Counted from the first letter of the stretch, positions 25,448-38,082 are shown. The stretch: DNA of 64,000 bases from Emergencia sp. 1XD21-10 (GCF_009936045.1 NZ_QWEQ01000011.1:1-64000); one strand, 5' to 3'. Notes: generated by a model from the letters alone, not told the origin. A program made the numbers and translations.

Positions 25448-26983
25448 TTACATCAGTGGGCTCAGCATTCGTAGTACTGCGTCGTAGAGAAGTCCCCAAA
25501 AGCTGCGCTTGCAATCCTCATGATGAATCTCGCGTGACACCCTAAAGGTCTCCAAACAGTCCCTCTTCACGTCCAGCACGGCCTGACAGCCTGACAGCAA
25601 AATGCCGCACTCAAAATGAAGAAACAGGCTTCGGTAATCCATATTAATCGTTCCCACCACAGCGACTTTATCATCACTGACAAAGCTCTTCGCATGGATA
25701 AAGCCCGGCGTGTACTGATAAATTTTGACACCTGCTTTGATGAGCGGCTCATAGTAAGATCGAGTCAGCCGGAATACAATTTTCTTGTCAGGAATAGCTG
25801 GCGTTACAATCCTCACATCGATACCCCGCTTTGCCGCAAGCACCAGCGCTGTCTTCATTTCATTGTCGATAATCAAATATGGCGTGAAAATATACACATA
25901 ATCTTCCGCTTGATTGAGAATTTCCAGGTAGACATTTTCCCCTACTGGTTCGTCATCCAGCGGCGAGTCGCCGTAAGGCTGCACGATACCCTCCCCGCCA
26001 AAAGGTGCCGGATGCCCGGCGTGAGGTCTGAACCTGCTATAATCCTCTTCCGTAGGCAAAAATGCGTTCCACATGTTGAGGAACATCACTGTAAAATTCC
26101 ATACAGCATGTCCCGCAAGCCGAATTCCGGAATCTTTCCAGTGTCCAAAACGCTCAATTTTATTGATATATTCATCAGCAATATTGTAGCCGCCGGAATA
26201 AGCCACCTGCCCGTCAATGACGGTAATCTTTCGGTGGTCTCGGTTGTTGTATACCAGCGACAGGAACGGTCTCATTGTATTGAAACTAAGTACCTTAATT
26301 CCTGCCAGGCGCAATTTTTTCTCAAAACCCTTCGGGAGCAAATTCATGCTGCCTACATCATCGTAAATCAGGCGCACGTCTATCCCGGCAGCAGCTTTTT
26401 CTTTAAGGATTTCAAAAATGCCATCCCACATTTCGCCTCGTGAAATGATAAAATATTCCATAAAGATAAACTTCTGTGCACTGCGCAGGTCGAAAAGCAT
26501 ATCCTCGTAAACGTCATCACCTAAGGCATAATATTTGCTCTGCGTTCCTTTCCATGCCGGAAAGCCGCCTTTTGCAGCTATGTAATCCACTGTATCCAAA
26601 AGTCTGCCGGGTGCCAGATCCGTCAAATCGTCCTCTGGCTGCAAATCCTTTCTGTGCAGCTCCTCCTGCGGATTAATTCTCCATTTTAGCCATCTGGCAG
26701 GTCGCTTATTTCCAAAAAACGCATACATCGCCGCACCCAGCACAGGCAGCAGACATATTAGGAGAATCCATGCCGTCTTATATGCTGGATTATCATCTCT
26801 CCAGGTAATGAACAGTGCCATCAAAATCGAAGCAACACTAAATCCCAAAGAAACCCAGGTGCTGTACTCCGTCAGCGCCATCAGCGCTATGCCAAACCAG
26901 ACTAGCTGTATCAGAATCAAAAATCCGGTAATCGTCATTCGATTCACTATTTTGCCAAAAATCTTTCCGGCAGTCGTTTTCAT
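25448..26983 (-). CDS. cls: Cardiolipin synthase (phospholipase D family)
   Basis: 511 residues. Two N-terminal membrane spans (ITGFLILIQLVWFGIALMAL and a following one near residues 60-85) precede two HKD motifs: HRKITVIDG (about residue 235) and HAKSFVSDD (about 410), each followed by GG or GT and N. The enzyme condenses two phosphatidylglycerols to cardiolipin and glycerol at the membrane. ATG 26983 with GAAAGGGAA upstream is preferred to the longer frame. Its length and layout fit bacterial ClsA-type enzymes. Confidence 0.92.
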   Translation of the reverse strand: MKTTAGKIFGKIVNRMTITGFLILIQLVWFGIALMALTEYSTWVSLGFSVASILMALFITWRDDNPAYKTAWILLICLLPVLGAAMYAFFGNKRPARWLKWRINPQEELHRKDLQPEDDLTDLAPGRLLDTVDYIAAKGGFPAWKGTQSKYYALGDDVYEDMLFDLRSAQKFIFMEYFIISRGEMWDGIFEILKEKAAAGIDVRLIYDDVGSMNLLPKGFEKKLRLAGIKVLSFNTMRPFLSLVYNNRDHRKITVIDGQVAYSGGYNIADEYINKIERFGHWKDSGIRLAGHAVWNFTVMFLNMWNAFLPTEEDYSRFRPHAGHPAPFGGEGIVQPYGDSPLDDEPVGENVYLEILNQAEDYVYIFTPYLIIDNEMKTALVLAAKRGIDVRIVTPAIPDKKIVFRLTRSYYEPLIKAGVKIYQYTPGFIHAKSFVSDDKVAVVGTINMDYRSLFLHFECGILLSGCQAVLDVKRDCLETFRVSREIHHEDCKRSFWGLLYDAVLRMLSPLM

Positions 26984-27021
26984 TGCTAAATTCCCTTTCC
27001 CAATTACTACATCATTTCCTA

Positions 27022-27046
27022 GAAAAAGCGGGCGATAACCGCCCGC
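27022..27046 (-). terminator. Intrinsic terminator downstream of the TIGR00300 gene
   Basis: The stem is GCGGGCG (27028-27034) / CGCCCGC (27040-27046), followed on the minus strand by TTTTT. It ends the transcript that includes serS and the ornithine-cyclodeaminase-like gene. Confidence 0.85.
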
Positions 27047-27079
27047 CAAAATCGCTTTATCTCTAAGCTCGTTTCACTT

Positions 27080-28171
27080 TTACAGGTTCAGACCCTGACA
27101 AACATTGTTCAGAAAATCCTGCACGTTGGTTACAATGCCCTTTGCTGCAAGACTTCCTCGATCTCCCAGCTTATTTGCTGCAAATTCAGAAGTATCTACC
27201 ATATAAAAATATACTGGTCTGATCGTTCCATCTGCAAGCACTCTGTAGGTAGGCGTCATGTTACCTGTAGCAATGGTGTGCAGAACTGTCGCCATGCCGA
27301 TTACTGTAGTCGCTTTTCTGACATGGGATCGAATCGTATCCTGCCCTACATAAGTATGTTCATATACTTCCGGCAGCGGTCCGTCATCACGGATAGAACC
27401 GTTCAAAACAAACGGAACATCGTTCTTTACACAGGAATAAATAATTCCGTTTTTAATGCCTTCTTTTTCAATAAAAGCCGGGATAGAACCGTGGGTGTTG
27501 ATACAGTTGATTGTATCCAGGTGATTATAATGTCCATTGACATACGGCGCCTGGGTTTTAATATCAGTACCCAGAGCAGTTCCAAGGTAAGCACCTTCAA
27601 GGTCGTGAGTTGCCAGTGCATTTCCTGCCAGAATCGCCTGCACATAGCCAGACTCGATGAGTTTTTCATAGCACTCTCTGGCTTTCGCATCAAAGGAGCA
27701 GGCAGGACCCAGCACCCAAACGATATAGCCATTATGTGCTTTTTCATATTTTAAAAGTTCCACAAGCTGTTCATAGTCATAGCTGAAACCCGTCTCCCTG
27801 CTTCTGCTCTGGCGGAATGCAAAGGTCTGGGCTCTGCCCGCCTCTTCTCTTTCAAAACAGTCAGCGTGAACATAAATTCCCTCTTCACAATCCTCACTGC
27901 GCCCAACAACAACCTGGTCTCCCTGCTTCAGATTTCTAAATTCTCTTACAAAAATTTTGCCATTTTCAAAGACCGGCACGCTGTCCATACGGCTGTCCTC
28001 TGCCAAATACCATTTACCACCGACCTTAAAATATTCCGGGTAAATAGATGTAGCATGAAATCCCGCCGGTGCAGCTTTATCCACAGGCGCTGCCACCAGT
28101 TTGGCATTAGGTGCGTTTACGAACTTTTCCTGGGAAAAATCCGGTTCAATATATTTTGGTAATTTAAACAT
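27080..28171 (-). CDS. TIGR00300 / archaeal-type ornithine cyclodeaminase-like protein
   Basis: 363 residues. The core VLGPACSFDAKARECYEKL..GYVQAILAGNALATHDLEGAYLGTALG is characteristic of the TIGR00300 (LOR/SDH-associated) family. Archaeal members and the C-terminal domain of cyanobacterial AgrE/ArgZ convert ornithine to proline and ammonia. Later NAD-site-like features are TVIGMATVLHTIATGN and the ending YFYMVDTSEFAANKLGDRGS. It is not related to the common mu-crystallin-type ornithine cyclodeaminase. It lies 18 bp after serS. A role in ornithine catabolism is inferred from the family. Confidence 0.72.
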   Translation of the reverse strand: MFKLPKYIEPDFSQEKFVNAPNAKLVAAPVDKAAPAGFHATSIYPEYFKVGGKWYLAEDSRMDSVPVFENGKIFVREFRNLKQGDQVVVGRSEDCEEGIYVHADCFEREEAGRAQTFAFRQSRSRETGFSYDYEQLVELLKYEKAHNGYIVWVLGPACSFDAKARECYEKLIESGYVQAILAGNALATHDLEGAYLGTALGTDIKTQAPYVNGHYNHLDTINCINTHGSIPAFIEKEGIKNGIIYSCVKNDVPFVLNGSIRDDGPLPEVYEHTYVGQDTIRSHVRKATTVIGMATVLHTIATGNMTPTYRVLADGTIRPVYFYMVDTSEFAANKLGDRGSLAAKGIVTNVQDFLNNVCQGLNL

Positions 28172-28189
28172 CTTTATCTCTTTTCTTCC

Positions 28190-31407
<3,218 letters not shown>

Positions 31408-31509
31408 ATCGTCCTCCTTTATAAGCCAGATTATCTAAAAAATTATATAGAATAACGGGTTATGGGACATCCGCGCGCGAATGCCCCAATCTCCCAAATT
31501 CACTCTTAA

Positions 31510-34395
31510 TTATGCTAACTTGTTCAAAGCTTCTTCCAGAGACTTCATATACTCCCCATACTTTGCCCAGTCTCCATTTTTCAGCGCATCCTGCGCTTTA
31601 TCATAGCTTTCAGATGCCTGTTTAATCCAGTCAGCTGTAGTTTTTTCGGAGCTGCTCTGACCTCCATTCTGGTTGTCATCGCCATTGTTATCCACAGGTG
31701 CCTTTGTACCGGTTCCCTCTCCAAACAATGCTTCCAAAGCTTCCGCTAAGGTTTCCTCGTAAGCAATCTTGTCATCATAAGCAACAATAACACGTTTTAC
31801 TTCCGGAATTGCGGAGTTTTCAGCCTCCAGATAAACCGGCTCCAGATAAAGCAGTGAAGACTCAATCGGAATGACGAAGAGGTTTCCTCTCTTATATGTC
31901 GTGCCTCTGGAACTCCACAGCGTAAAGTCACTGGAAATTTCAGGATTCTGGTTAATCTGCGCTTCAATCTGCATCGGACCGTATACAGTCTTGCTCTTCG
32001 GGAAGCTGTACAGCACCAGTTCACCGTAATGTTCGCCATCGTTTCTTGCCACCATCAAAGCAGTCATGTTCTGCTTTGACTTCGGTGTGAATGGCAGAGA
32101 GTTAAAGAACTCAGCGCTGTTCTCGCCCGGCAGTTTTGCGATATAGTAATTCGGCGACATCTTCTGCTGATCCTGTCCATAGATTTCATCAGCGATATCC
32201 CAAACGTCTTCGTTCTGGTAGAATACCTTTACGTCTTCCATGTGGTAACGGCTGTATACGCCTGCCTGAATTGCAAAGAGGGTGTTCGGATATCTGATAT
32301 GAGCTACCAGGCTTTCCGGCATTTCATTCAAATCCTTAAACAGCGCCGGATAAATCTTCTGGAACGTCTTTGCAATCGGATCGGTGTCATCTACAATGTA
32401 GAAGTTTACATCGCCGTTATATGCGTCGATGACTACTTTTACAGAATTTCTGATATAGTTGATATCTCCATTCTTACCAGAATATGGCTCAGAATACGGA
32501 TAGTAGGAGCTGGTAGTGTAAGCATCCAGCATCCAGTAAACCTTGCCGTCCGCAATCACTGCATACGGATCTTCCTCGTAACTCAGATACGGCATGATTT
32601 TCCGTACGCGATCCATCACGTTTCTGTTGATGATGATTCTGGAATCACTCTTAATATTGGAAGAAACCAAAAGTTTCATGCTCTGCTCTTTGATGGCAAA
32701 CATAACACGGTTGAGCATATTCAGCTTGATGCCGGCTTCTCCCTCGTACTTGTTGTACTGGTTGGCGCTTCCGTCAGGATAGTCAAATTCTTCTTCGCTG
32801 GTGTTGACCAAAATGTAGTCGTTGGTCATTTCGCCGAAGTAAATTTCAGGGCGCTCCACAGAGATTTCCTCGATGGAGGACTGCGGCGGAATGTTCTTAA
32901 TCAGAACGTCGGGCTGACCGCTCTGGGTTACTGCGTCTACTCTGGACAGCGCGATACCGTAACCGTGGGTGTATTTCAAGTGTCTGTTGAGCCAAGTATC
33001 CTGAATCTTTTCTTTGTCAATTTCTCTAGTGGACAGATAGGTCTGGGTATATTCCCCGTTTACCATATATCTGTCTACGTCAACATCGTTGAATTTGTAG
33101 TACTGTCTGATACTCTGCGTCTGATTATAGAAAGTGTTTACAGGTTCATAGTCGTTAATACGAATATTTTCAATAGTTTCAGAGTTTCCTGCAATATCCT
33201 CGCTGGTCAGAGAATTGTCTGCATCGAATGATTTTACGGAAACATTGTCAAGCTGGTAAGCATACTGAGTATACTCAATATTTCTTTCCAGATATTTGGA
33301 TTCCTTGTTAATCTCGTCCGGCGACACAATGAAGTTCTGCACCAGATAGCTTGCTCCGGTTCCCAGCGCACCAATCAGAATCATAATCACTGGAATCGTG
33401 AAAATTTTTCTGAACTGCTTCTTTTTGATGTGAATGATTACAGTAATTGCACCCAGCACCGCCAGTACGCAAAGAGCTCTGTAGACCCAAAGGGTAATAT
33501 TTACATCGGTAAATCCAGCGCCGTATACTGCACCTGTATGGGTGTGGAGCAAGTCAAACTGCTTCAGGAAGAAGTTGATTCCAACCATCAGGAAGAATAC
33601 TACGCCCAAGAAGGTCAGCTGACCGGAGGCAATGTGCAGAAGCTGCTTAAAATTGTTGTCGTCAAACTGTTTCTTTGGTTTTGCCGCTCTCGGCTGTGCC
33701 TTCTTTCCGGTAAAAGCTTCAAAAATTTTGTCAAACGGACTGTTACCGCCCATGCCGGAGAACGGGTTGTCTCCGCCGTCATAGCGTTCTTCACTGTCAA
33801 ATTCAGGCTCCTGTTGCGGAGTCTCCTCTTCCTTAAACATATCCGGCGTATGCACGGACAGCAGGATAGAGTAGTAAATCACGGTAACTACAATAATCAG
33901 AAGCACCATGCCGATAAACATTTCGTTGAGCTGTTTTAAGAAATTCAGCTGGAAAATATAGAACGAAATGTCAATATGGAATAACGGGTCTTTGATATCG
34001 AACCCCGTTGCGTTAGCAAACTGCAAAATCTCAAACCACAAACTGCTTACTGCATAGAATGCGGAGAACAGCCCGAACGCCGCCGAGATCAGTGTCGTAT
34101 AACGTCCCAGCTTCTTCATATCAGTTGCTTCGTGAGATGCAATCTTATTAAAATAGCCTTTTTTCAGCATTCTCAGATAGAAATTCATGATTAGTGTTAA
34201 AATCACAAAAATCGGAATACCCACTTCGAGTTCGGTCGTCAGTTGTTTCAGGAATACACTCACATATCCCATTTCTTTAAACCACAGCCAGTCCGTAATA
34301 AAGTTTATCAGTAATAAGAATAAGGCTAAAATAATTACGATAAACATGATGATTACGCTAAGCCGTCGCTGCCCTTTTGCGTTTTTCTTGTTCAA
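31510..34395 (-). CDS. UPF0182 family large membrane protein
   Basis: 961 residues. About seven N-terminal membrane spans (residues 15-340) are interrupted by an acidic cytoplasmic loop, followed by a large soluble domain, typical of UPF0182 (COG1615), whose function is unknown. Recognisable segments include NFITDWLWFKEMGY, LKYTHGYGIALSRVDAVT, NRVMFAIKEQSMKLLVSSNI and RYPNTLFAIQAGVYSRYHMEDV. The start is TTG 34395 with AGGAGG 8 bases upstream, located 11 bp after the zinc-ribbon gene. A strong hairpin without a U-run lies downstream (31464-31487). Confidence 0.9.
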   Translation of the reverse strand: MNKKNAKGQRRLSVIIMFIVIILALFLLLINFITDWLWFKEMGYVSVFLKQLTTELEVGIPIFVILTLIMNFYLRMLKKGYFNKIASHEATDMKKLGRYTTLISAAFGLFSAFYAVSSLWFEILQFANATGFDIKDPLFHIDISFYIFQLNFLKQLNEMFIGMVLLIIVVTVIYYSILLSVHTPDMFKEEETPQQEPEFDSEERYDGGDNPFSGMGGNSPFDKIFEAFTGKKAQPRAAKPKKQFDDNNFKQLLHIASGQLTFLGVVFFLMVGINFFLKQFDLLHTHTGAVYGAGFTDVNITLWVYRALCVLAVLGAITVIIHIKKKQFRKIFTIPVIMILIGALGTGASYLVQNFIVSPDEINKESKYLERNIEYTQYAYQLDNVSVKSFDADNSLTSEDIAGNSETIENIRINDYEPVNTFYNQTQSIRQYYKFNDVDVDRYMVNGEYTQTYLSTREIDKEKIQDTWLNRHLKYTHGYGIALSRVDAVTQSGQPDVLIKNIPPQSSIEEISVERPEIYFGEMTNDYILVNTSEEEFDYPDGSANQYNKYEGEAGIKLNMLNRVMFAIKEQSMKLLVSSNIKSDSRIIINRNVMDRVRKIMPYLSYEEDPYAVIADGKVYWMLDAYTTSSYYPYSEPYSGKNGDINYIRNSVKVVIDAYNGDVNFYIVDDTDPIAKTFQKIYPALFKDLNEMPESLVAHIRYPNTLFAIQAGVYSRYHMEDVKVFYQNEDVWDIADEIYGQDQQKMSPNYYIAKLPGENSAEFFNSLPFTPKSKQNMTALMVARNDGEHYGELVLYSFPKSKTVYGPMQIEAQINQNPEISSDFTLWSSRGTTYKRGNLFVIPIESSLLYLEPVYLEAENSAIPEVKRVIVAYDDKIAYEETLAEALEALFGEGTGTKAPVDNNGDDNQNGGQSSSEKTTADWIKQASESYDKAQDALKNGDWAKYGEYMKSLEEALNKLA

Positions 34396-34406
34396 AATTA
34401 GTCCTC

Positions 34407-36245
34407 CTAAATTGTTTTGATTTCTACAATCTGCATAGTCTTATTGACCGGCTCCATGTAGACAATCTGCTTTTCTGTAAATTCTTCGCTTGTACTGCTG
34501 TCAACTTTGACTACAGAAACATAAACGTAAAATCCCGCTCCACCGGCACGGATATCTCCAATAGCCAGCTTATTGATTCCGTATGAAACATCTTCGCTTT
34601 CGTTCATCTCCTGTATCTCAGAATAAAGTGCAGAAGTCTCATCTACAAAATCCAAAACGTCTTCGTTCTTTCCATTTATTTTGTCTACCCAAGCGGAGTA
34701 GAACTGGATCACTGTGCCTATGATTTCACCTCCATAGGTTACAGAATTTCCTTCATCATCTGTGTACCATGGCTTATCGGCAAAGGTATACGCATTGCTG
34801 AAGCCCTCAAAACCATAGTCGTTCCCATCTTCAAACAACAAATTCTGGTCCTCTTCGCAAACTGCAATATTAGTCCCCAGCCCTTTCTTCGCTTCGATAA
34901 GCTGTGCAATTTCACTAGCCGTTGGTACCGGTTCTTGCGGTGGCTCCTCTTCTTGGGTTTCTCCCGCAAAAATACCAAGAATCTGGTGATAGCCGTTGTC
35001 AATCATCTTGCCAGCTGCCGAGTCCGGTGCAAAATGCAGAACTCCTATCGCTATCAAATCCAGTACGATAAAAATGCAAAGGAAAATTCCAATTACTTTT
35101 AGGACCTTTCCTTTCTTTTTTGGCGCTTCCGCAGCAGCATCATCGTCGTCATCAGCGCCAAAGACATCGTAAAAAGTAAGCCTTGATCGGTCTTCTTCTG
35201 CTTTCTTTTCCGCAGTCCTGCTGGGGGGAAGCTGCGATGCAGCGTCACCTTCTTCCTGCGCAAGTTCTTCCAGGGTCGGCACTTCATCGGTGTGAAATGT
35301 CTCTGCCTCTGCAAAGCCCGTCTCAACCGCCGGCTGCGGTACTACCTGCGGCTGATCAAGTTCAAGATATCCTTCCGGCGTTCTCGCCAGCTCAACTCCA
35401 ATGTAGGAATCCTCCTGAGACTGATCCTCTATAGGGAAGACTTCCGTTCCCTCCTGCTCAGTCTCGGCTTCCGGTTCCGCAGAATCGCTCTCCCACCACA
35501 ATTCCTCTTTTGATTCTTCTATTTTTTCGGTAACTGCTTCGGTAAACGCTTTGTCGCCAGGCAGTGTCCAGTCAAATTCCTCATGTCTGCTTTCCTTGGT
35601 AGTTATCGGCTGCTCTTCACGTACCGTCTCTGCCTCCTGCTCTGCGATAAAGCTGGGAACAAAATCCTGCCCACTCTGAATCCGCTCATATTCCTGATCT
35701 AAAAGCGCTTGAAAAGCTGCATTCTTTTGATTGAAAGTATAGAACTTATCTATTCCGTCTGCCTTGCCCGCGCCTCTGTCCATTACACGGGTCGGCTCCT
35801 GTGCTTCAAAGGTGCCCATCTCCGCAAACAGCCGCTCCGGTTCAACGGCTTCATCACCTGTGGTTTTGACAGATTCCGGCTCTGCTGTCTCTTCAGTCTC
35901 TTTTTCTGGCGCTTCTGCCGCTTCCTCTGCTGCTTCCGCCCGCTGCTCACTCTGCGCAAGTTCTCTAGCAAAAAGATTACGCTGTTTTTCTTCTAATACT
36001 GAATCCCAATTGAAGTCGATATCCTCGGTCTTTTTATTGTCTGTCGGGTACCCATCCAGATCCCAGTCAAAGCGTTCTGGTGCAACACTTCTCCTGATCA
36101 TCACTTCTTCTGTTTTCGCTGCCTGTGCATCGGTCTGCTTAAAGGCAGGCACGAACGCATCTTCGCCTTCTTCGACTCTGGTGCCGCACTTGCTGCAGAA
36201 CTTGTCGTCAGTGCCCAGCAGTTTTCCACATTCTTTACAATACAT
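34407..36245 (-). CDS. Zinc-ribbon, single-span membrane protein with long acidic linker
   Basis: 612 residues. An N-terminal zinc ribbon (YCKECGKLLGTDDKFCSKCG, residues 2-21) is followed by about 350 residues of Glu-rich, low-complexity, probably disordered sequence. A single membrane span (LKVIGIFLCIFIVLDLIAIGV, near 385) leads to an extracellular domain of about 200 residues (YTFADKPWYTDDEGN, VIQFYSAWVDKINGKNEDVLDFV). I do not recognise the extracellular domain. Its place between a small membrane protein and the UPF0182 gene suggests that the three act together at the membrane. Confidence 0.75.
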   Translation of the reverse strand: MYCKECGKLLGTDDKFCSKCGTRVEEGEDAFVPAFKQTDAQAAKTEEVMIRRSVAPERFDWDLDGYPTDNKKTEDIDFNWDSVLEEKQRNLFARELAQSEQRAEAAEEAAEAPEKETEETAEPESVKTTGDEAVEPERLFAEMGTFEAQEPTRVMDRGAGKADGIDKFYTFNQKNAAFQALLDQEYERIQSGQDFVPSFIAEQEAETVREEQPITTKESRHEEFDWTLPGDKAFTEAVTEKIEESKEELWWESDSAEPEAETEQEGTEVFPIEDQSQEDSYIGVELARTPEGYLELDQPQVVPQPAVETGFAEAETFHTDEVPTLEELAQEEGDAASQLPPSRTAEKKAEEDRSRLTFYDVFGADDDDDAAAEAPKKKGKVLKVIGIFLCIFIVLDLIAIGVLHFAPDSAAGKMIDNGYHQILGIFAGETQEEEPPQEPVPTASEIAQLIEAKKGLGTNIAVCEEDQNLLFEDGNDYGFEGFSNAYTFADKPWYTDDEGNSVTYGGEIIGTVIQFYSAWVDKINGKNEDVLDFVDETSALYSEIQEMNESEDVSYGINKLAIGDIRAGGAGFYVYVSVVKVDSSTSEEFTEKQIVYMEPVNKTMQIVEIKTI

Positions 36246-36271
36246 CGCTGCCTCCTACCAAACTCTATTCT

Positions 36272-36727
36272 TTATTCTTTGATTTGTTCTTCTAATTCTT
36301 CTATGGTGTACGTTTTTCCTTTTTTTGAAACACAGCAATCTCTACTAAAATACTTCTTAGGTGCCTGTTGCTCGTCAAAAGTTGCAGCCGTCTCAGCCAT
36401 CTCTGCTGCTTCCGCTGCCCTGGTCAAAATCTGCTCTGTCGAAGGTGCTTTCTCTGTCAGAGAGATTGCCTCGCAGGTGCCTTTGTCTGCTGTTCTGTTA
36501 TCTATGTATATGACTTCGGATTTCTTTTCTTTCAGACTGCTGACCGCCGCGCTGATCTCGCTGACCGTATCATTGAGTTCGGAAAGCAGCTGTCGTTTCT
36601 TCTTTGCATGCAGCGTCGCCCGCATCAGCAGCACTGCGGCAAGCACGGCCAAACCCAGCACCATCAAAATCTCGATTGTCACTTGATGATTCATCATAAA
36701 ATTCCCGAATTTTCCGATTGCATTCAT
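36272..36727 (-). CDS. Small single-span membrane protein of unknown function
   Basis: 151 residues. A membrane span (IEILMVLGLAVLAAVLLM, residues 17-36) is followed by a helical coiled-coil-like stretch (LLSELNDTVSEISAAVSSLKEKK) and an acidic C-terminal region. No family is recognised. It is the first gene of a three-gene operon with the zinc-ribbon and UPF0182 proteins (gaps 26 and 11 bp). AGGAGGAGAAGCG precedes the ATG, and a strong promoter is upstream. Confidence 0.7.
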   Translation of the reverse strand: MNAIGKFGNFMMNHQVTIEILMVLGLAVLAAVLLMRATLHAKKKRQLLSELNDTVSEISAAVSSLKEKKSEVIYIDNRTADKGTCEAISLTEKAPSTEQILTRAAEAAEMAETAATFDEQQAPKKYFSRDCCVSKKGKTYTIEELEEQIKE

Positions 36728-36755
36728 CGCTTCTCCTCCTGATAGACTTCATAAT

Positions 36756-36784
36756 ATTATACACTAAAATTCCAGCGATAGCAA
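36756..36784 (-). promoter_or_regulatory. Sigma-A promoter of the small membrane protein / zinc-ribbon / UPF0182 operon
   Basis: On the minus strand, TTGCTA (36779-36784), a 17-bp spacer and TATAAT (36756-36761), 28 bp upstream of the first start codon. Confidence 0.8.
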
Positions 36785-36828
36785 ACGATATAGGCGATTT
36801 TTTCAACTTTTTCCCCACAAAACCATAC

Positions 36829-36855
36829 AAAAAGAGCCGGATTCACAGGCTCTTT
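36829..36855 (-). terminator. Intrinsic terminator of the Asn/Lys-rich microprotein gene
   Basis: The 8-bp stem AAAGAGCC (36831-36838) / GGCTCTTT (36848-36855) is followed on the minus strand by TTTTTG. It lies about 45 bp after the microprotein stop. Confidence 0.8.
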
Positions 36856-36899
36856 CATTTGAGAGATGATCAATCCGACTCTTTCCGCTTGCACAGAGA

Positions 36900-37004
36900 T
36901 TAATATTCGTTCTTTTCTGCGTTGTTTCTCTGATCAGAATTCTTCTGGTTCTTCTGGTTATTCTTGTTGTTCTGCTTGTTGTTTTTCTGGTTATTCTTTT
37001 CCAT
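36900..37004 (-). CDS. 34-residue Asn/Lys/Gln-rich microprotein
   Basis: The protein is MEKNNQKNNKQNNKNNQKNQ followed by KNSDQRNNAEKNEY. About three quarters of it is Asn, Lys or Gln. A very strong ribosome site (AGGAGGGTG, 6 bases from ATG 37004) and a terminator directly downstream argue that it is a real gene. It has no membrane span or Cys and is probably disordered and nucleic-acid-binding or structural. Small spore proteins can be of this size and composition, but I cannot assign it to a named family. Confidence 0.65.
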   Translation of the reverse strand: MEKNNQKNNKQNNKNNQKNQKNSDQRNNAEKNEY

Positions 37005-37073
37005 GGTTTTCACCCTCCTTTTATTTGTCAGGCTTAGTGTGCGCACCCATAAAAAAATTATAATTGGAAAATC

Positions 37074-37102
37074 TTGCACTTTGCTGATAAGTGGCGTAAA
37101 AT
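37074..37102 (+). promoter_or_regulatory. Sigma-A promoter of the AEC permease gene
   Basis: TTGCAC (37074-37079), a 17-bp spacer and TAAAAT (37097-37102), 33 bp upstream of the start codon. Confidence 0.75.
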
Positions 37103-37134
37103 GAGGAGTAATCTTTTTAGAAAGGACAACTGCT

Positions 37135-38082
37135 ATGCTGGCGAATTTACTTTTTTGTCTCAATGCGACTATTCCTCTGTTTCTACTGCTGGTGCTGGGC
37201 ATGGTTTTTACAAAATTTAAGATATTCGATGAAGTATTTGTTGCAAAGCTGAACAGCTTCGTCTTTCAAATTGCTTTGCCGGTGCTGGTCTTCTATGATT
37301 TATGCAGGGAAGATTTTTACAGCCTGTGGGACGGCAGGTTTGTGCTTTTTTGCTTTACCGCAACAGCTCTTTCCATCGCGTTGACCGCCGCAATTGCCTT
37401 TCTTCTGCCAGACAAATCCACGCGCGGCGAATTCATTCAAGCCGCCTATCGCAGCAGTGCGGCAATTCTCGGCATCGCACTCATTCAAAATCTGTACGGA
37501 AGCAGCGGCATGGCTCCGCTGATGATTATCGGCTCAGTTCCCCTTTACAATATCATGGCAGTGGTGTTTTTGTCTTTCTTCCAACCAGCTCACGGTACAC
37601 TAGACAAAAAACGGCTGGCATCCGCCGGAATCGGTATTCTGAAAAATCCCATCCTTTGGGGCGTGCTGCTAGGTTTATTCTGGGCACTTTTAAATCTGCC
37701 GATGCCGCAAATTTTAGACAGAACACTGGAAAATATTGGTCGTCTTGCTACGCCACTGGGACTACTTTCCATGGGCGCCGCCTTTGACATAAAAAAAGCG
37801 CTGAAAAGCGCTAAATCTGCGGGTCTCGCCGCATTTATCAAATTAATCGGACTAGGTCTTATCTTCGTGCCCATTGCCGTCTTCATGGGATTTACGGGGA
37901 ATAAACTAGTTTCCATCCTCATCATGTGCTGTTCTTCTACCACGGTCAGCAGCTACATCATGGCAAAAAACATGGGTCACGAAGGTACCCTAACCAGCAG
38001 CACCATTATGCTGACTACTTTTTTCCTTGCATTTACCCTAACAGGCTGGCTTTTCGTCCTGAAAACTTTAGGTCTGCTATAA
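37135..38082 (+). CDS. AEC-family permease (auxin efflux carrier type)
   Basis: 315 residues with about ten membrane spans in two inverted halves. It shows the family's N-terminal FKIFDEVFVAKLNSFVFQIALPVLVF and the C-terminal half with LATPLGLLSMGAAFDIKKA and SSTTVSSYIMAKNMG. Bacterial AEC proteins move organic acids such as malate, malonate or other carboxylates; the substrate here is unknown. AGAAAGGA precedes the ATG. The gene overlaps the convergent ribokinase gene by 6 bp at the 3' ends. Confidence 0.88.
   Translation: MLANLLFCLNATIPLFLLLVLGMVFTKFKIFDEVFVAKLNSFVFQIALPVLVFYDLCREDFYSLWDGRFVLFCFTATALSIALTAAIAFLLPDKSTRGEFIQAAYRSSAAILGIALIQNLYGSSGMAPLMIIGSVPLYNIMAVVFLSFFQPAHGTLDKKRLASAGIGILKNPILWGVLLGLFWALLNLPMPQILDRTLENIGRLATPLGLLSMGAAFDIKKALKSAKSAGLAAFIKLIGLGLIFVPIAVFMGFTGNKLVSILIMCCSSTTVSSYIMAKNMGHEGTLTSSTIMLTTFFLAFTLTGWLFVLKTLGLL

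Noticed and set aside
25616-26443. Plus-strand open frame of 275 codons
   Set aside because: It is antisense to cardiolipin synthase. Composition and lack of a ribosome site mark it as a mirror frame.
32242-33231. Plus-strand open frame of 329 codons
   Set aside because: It is antisense to the UPF0182 gene, with no start signal and no recognisable domain.
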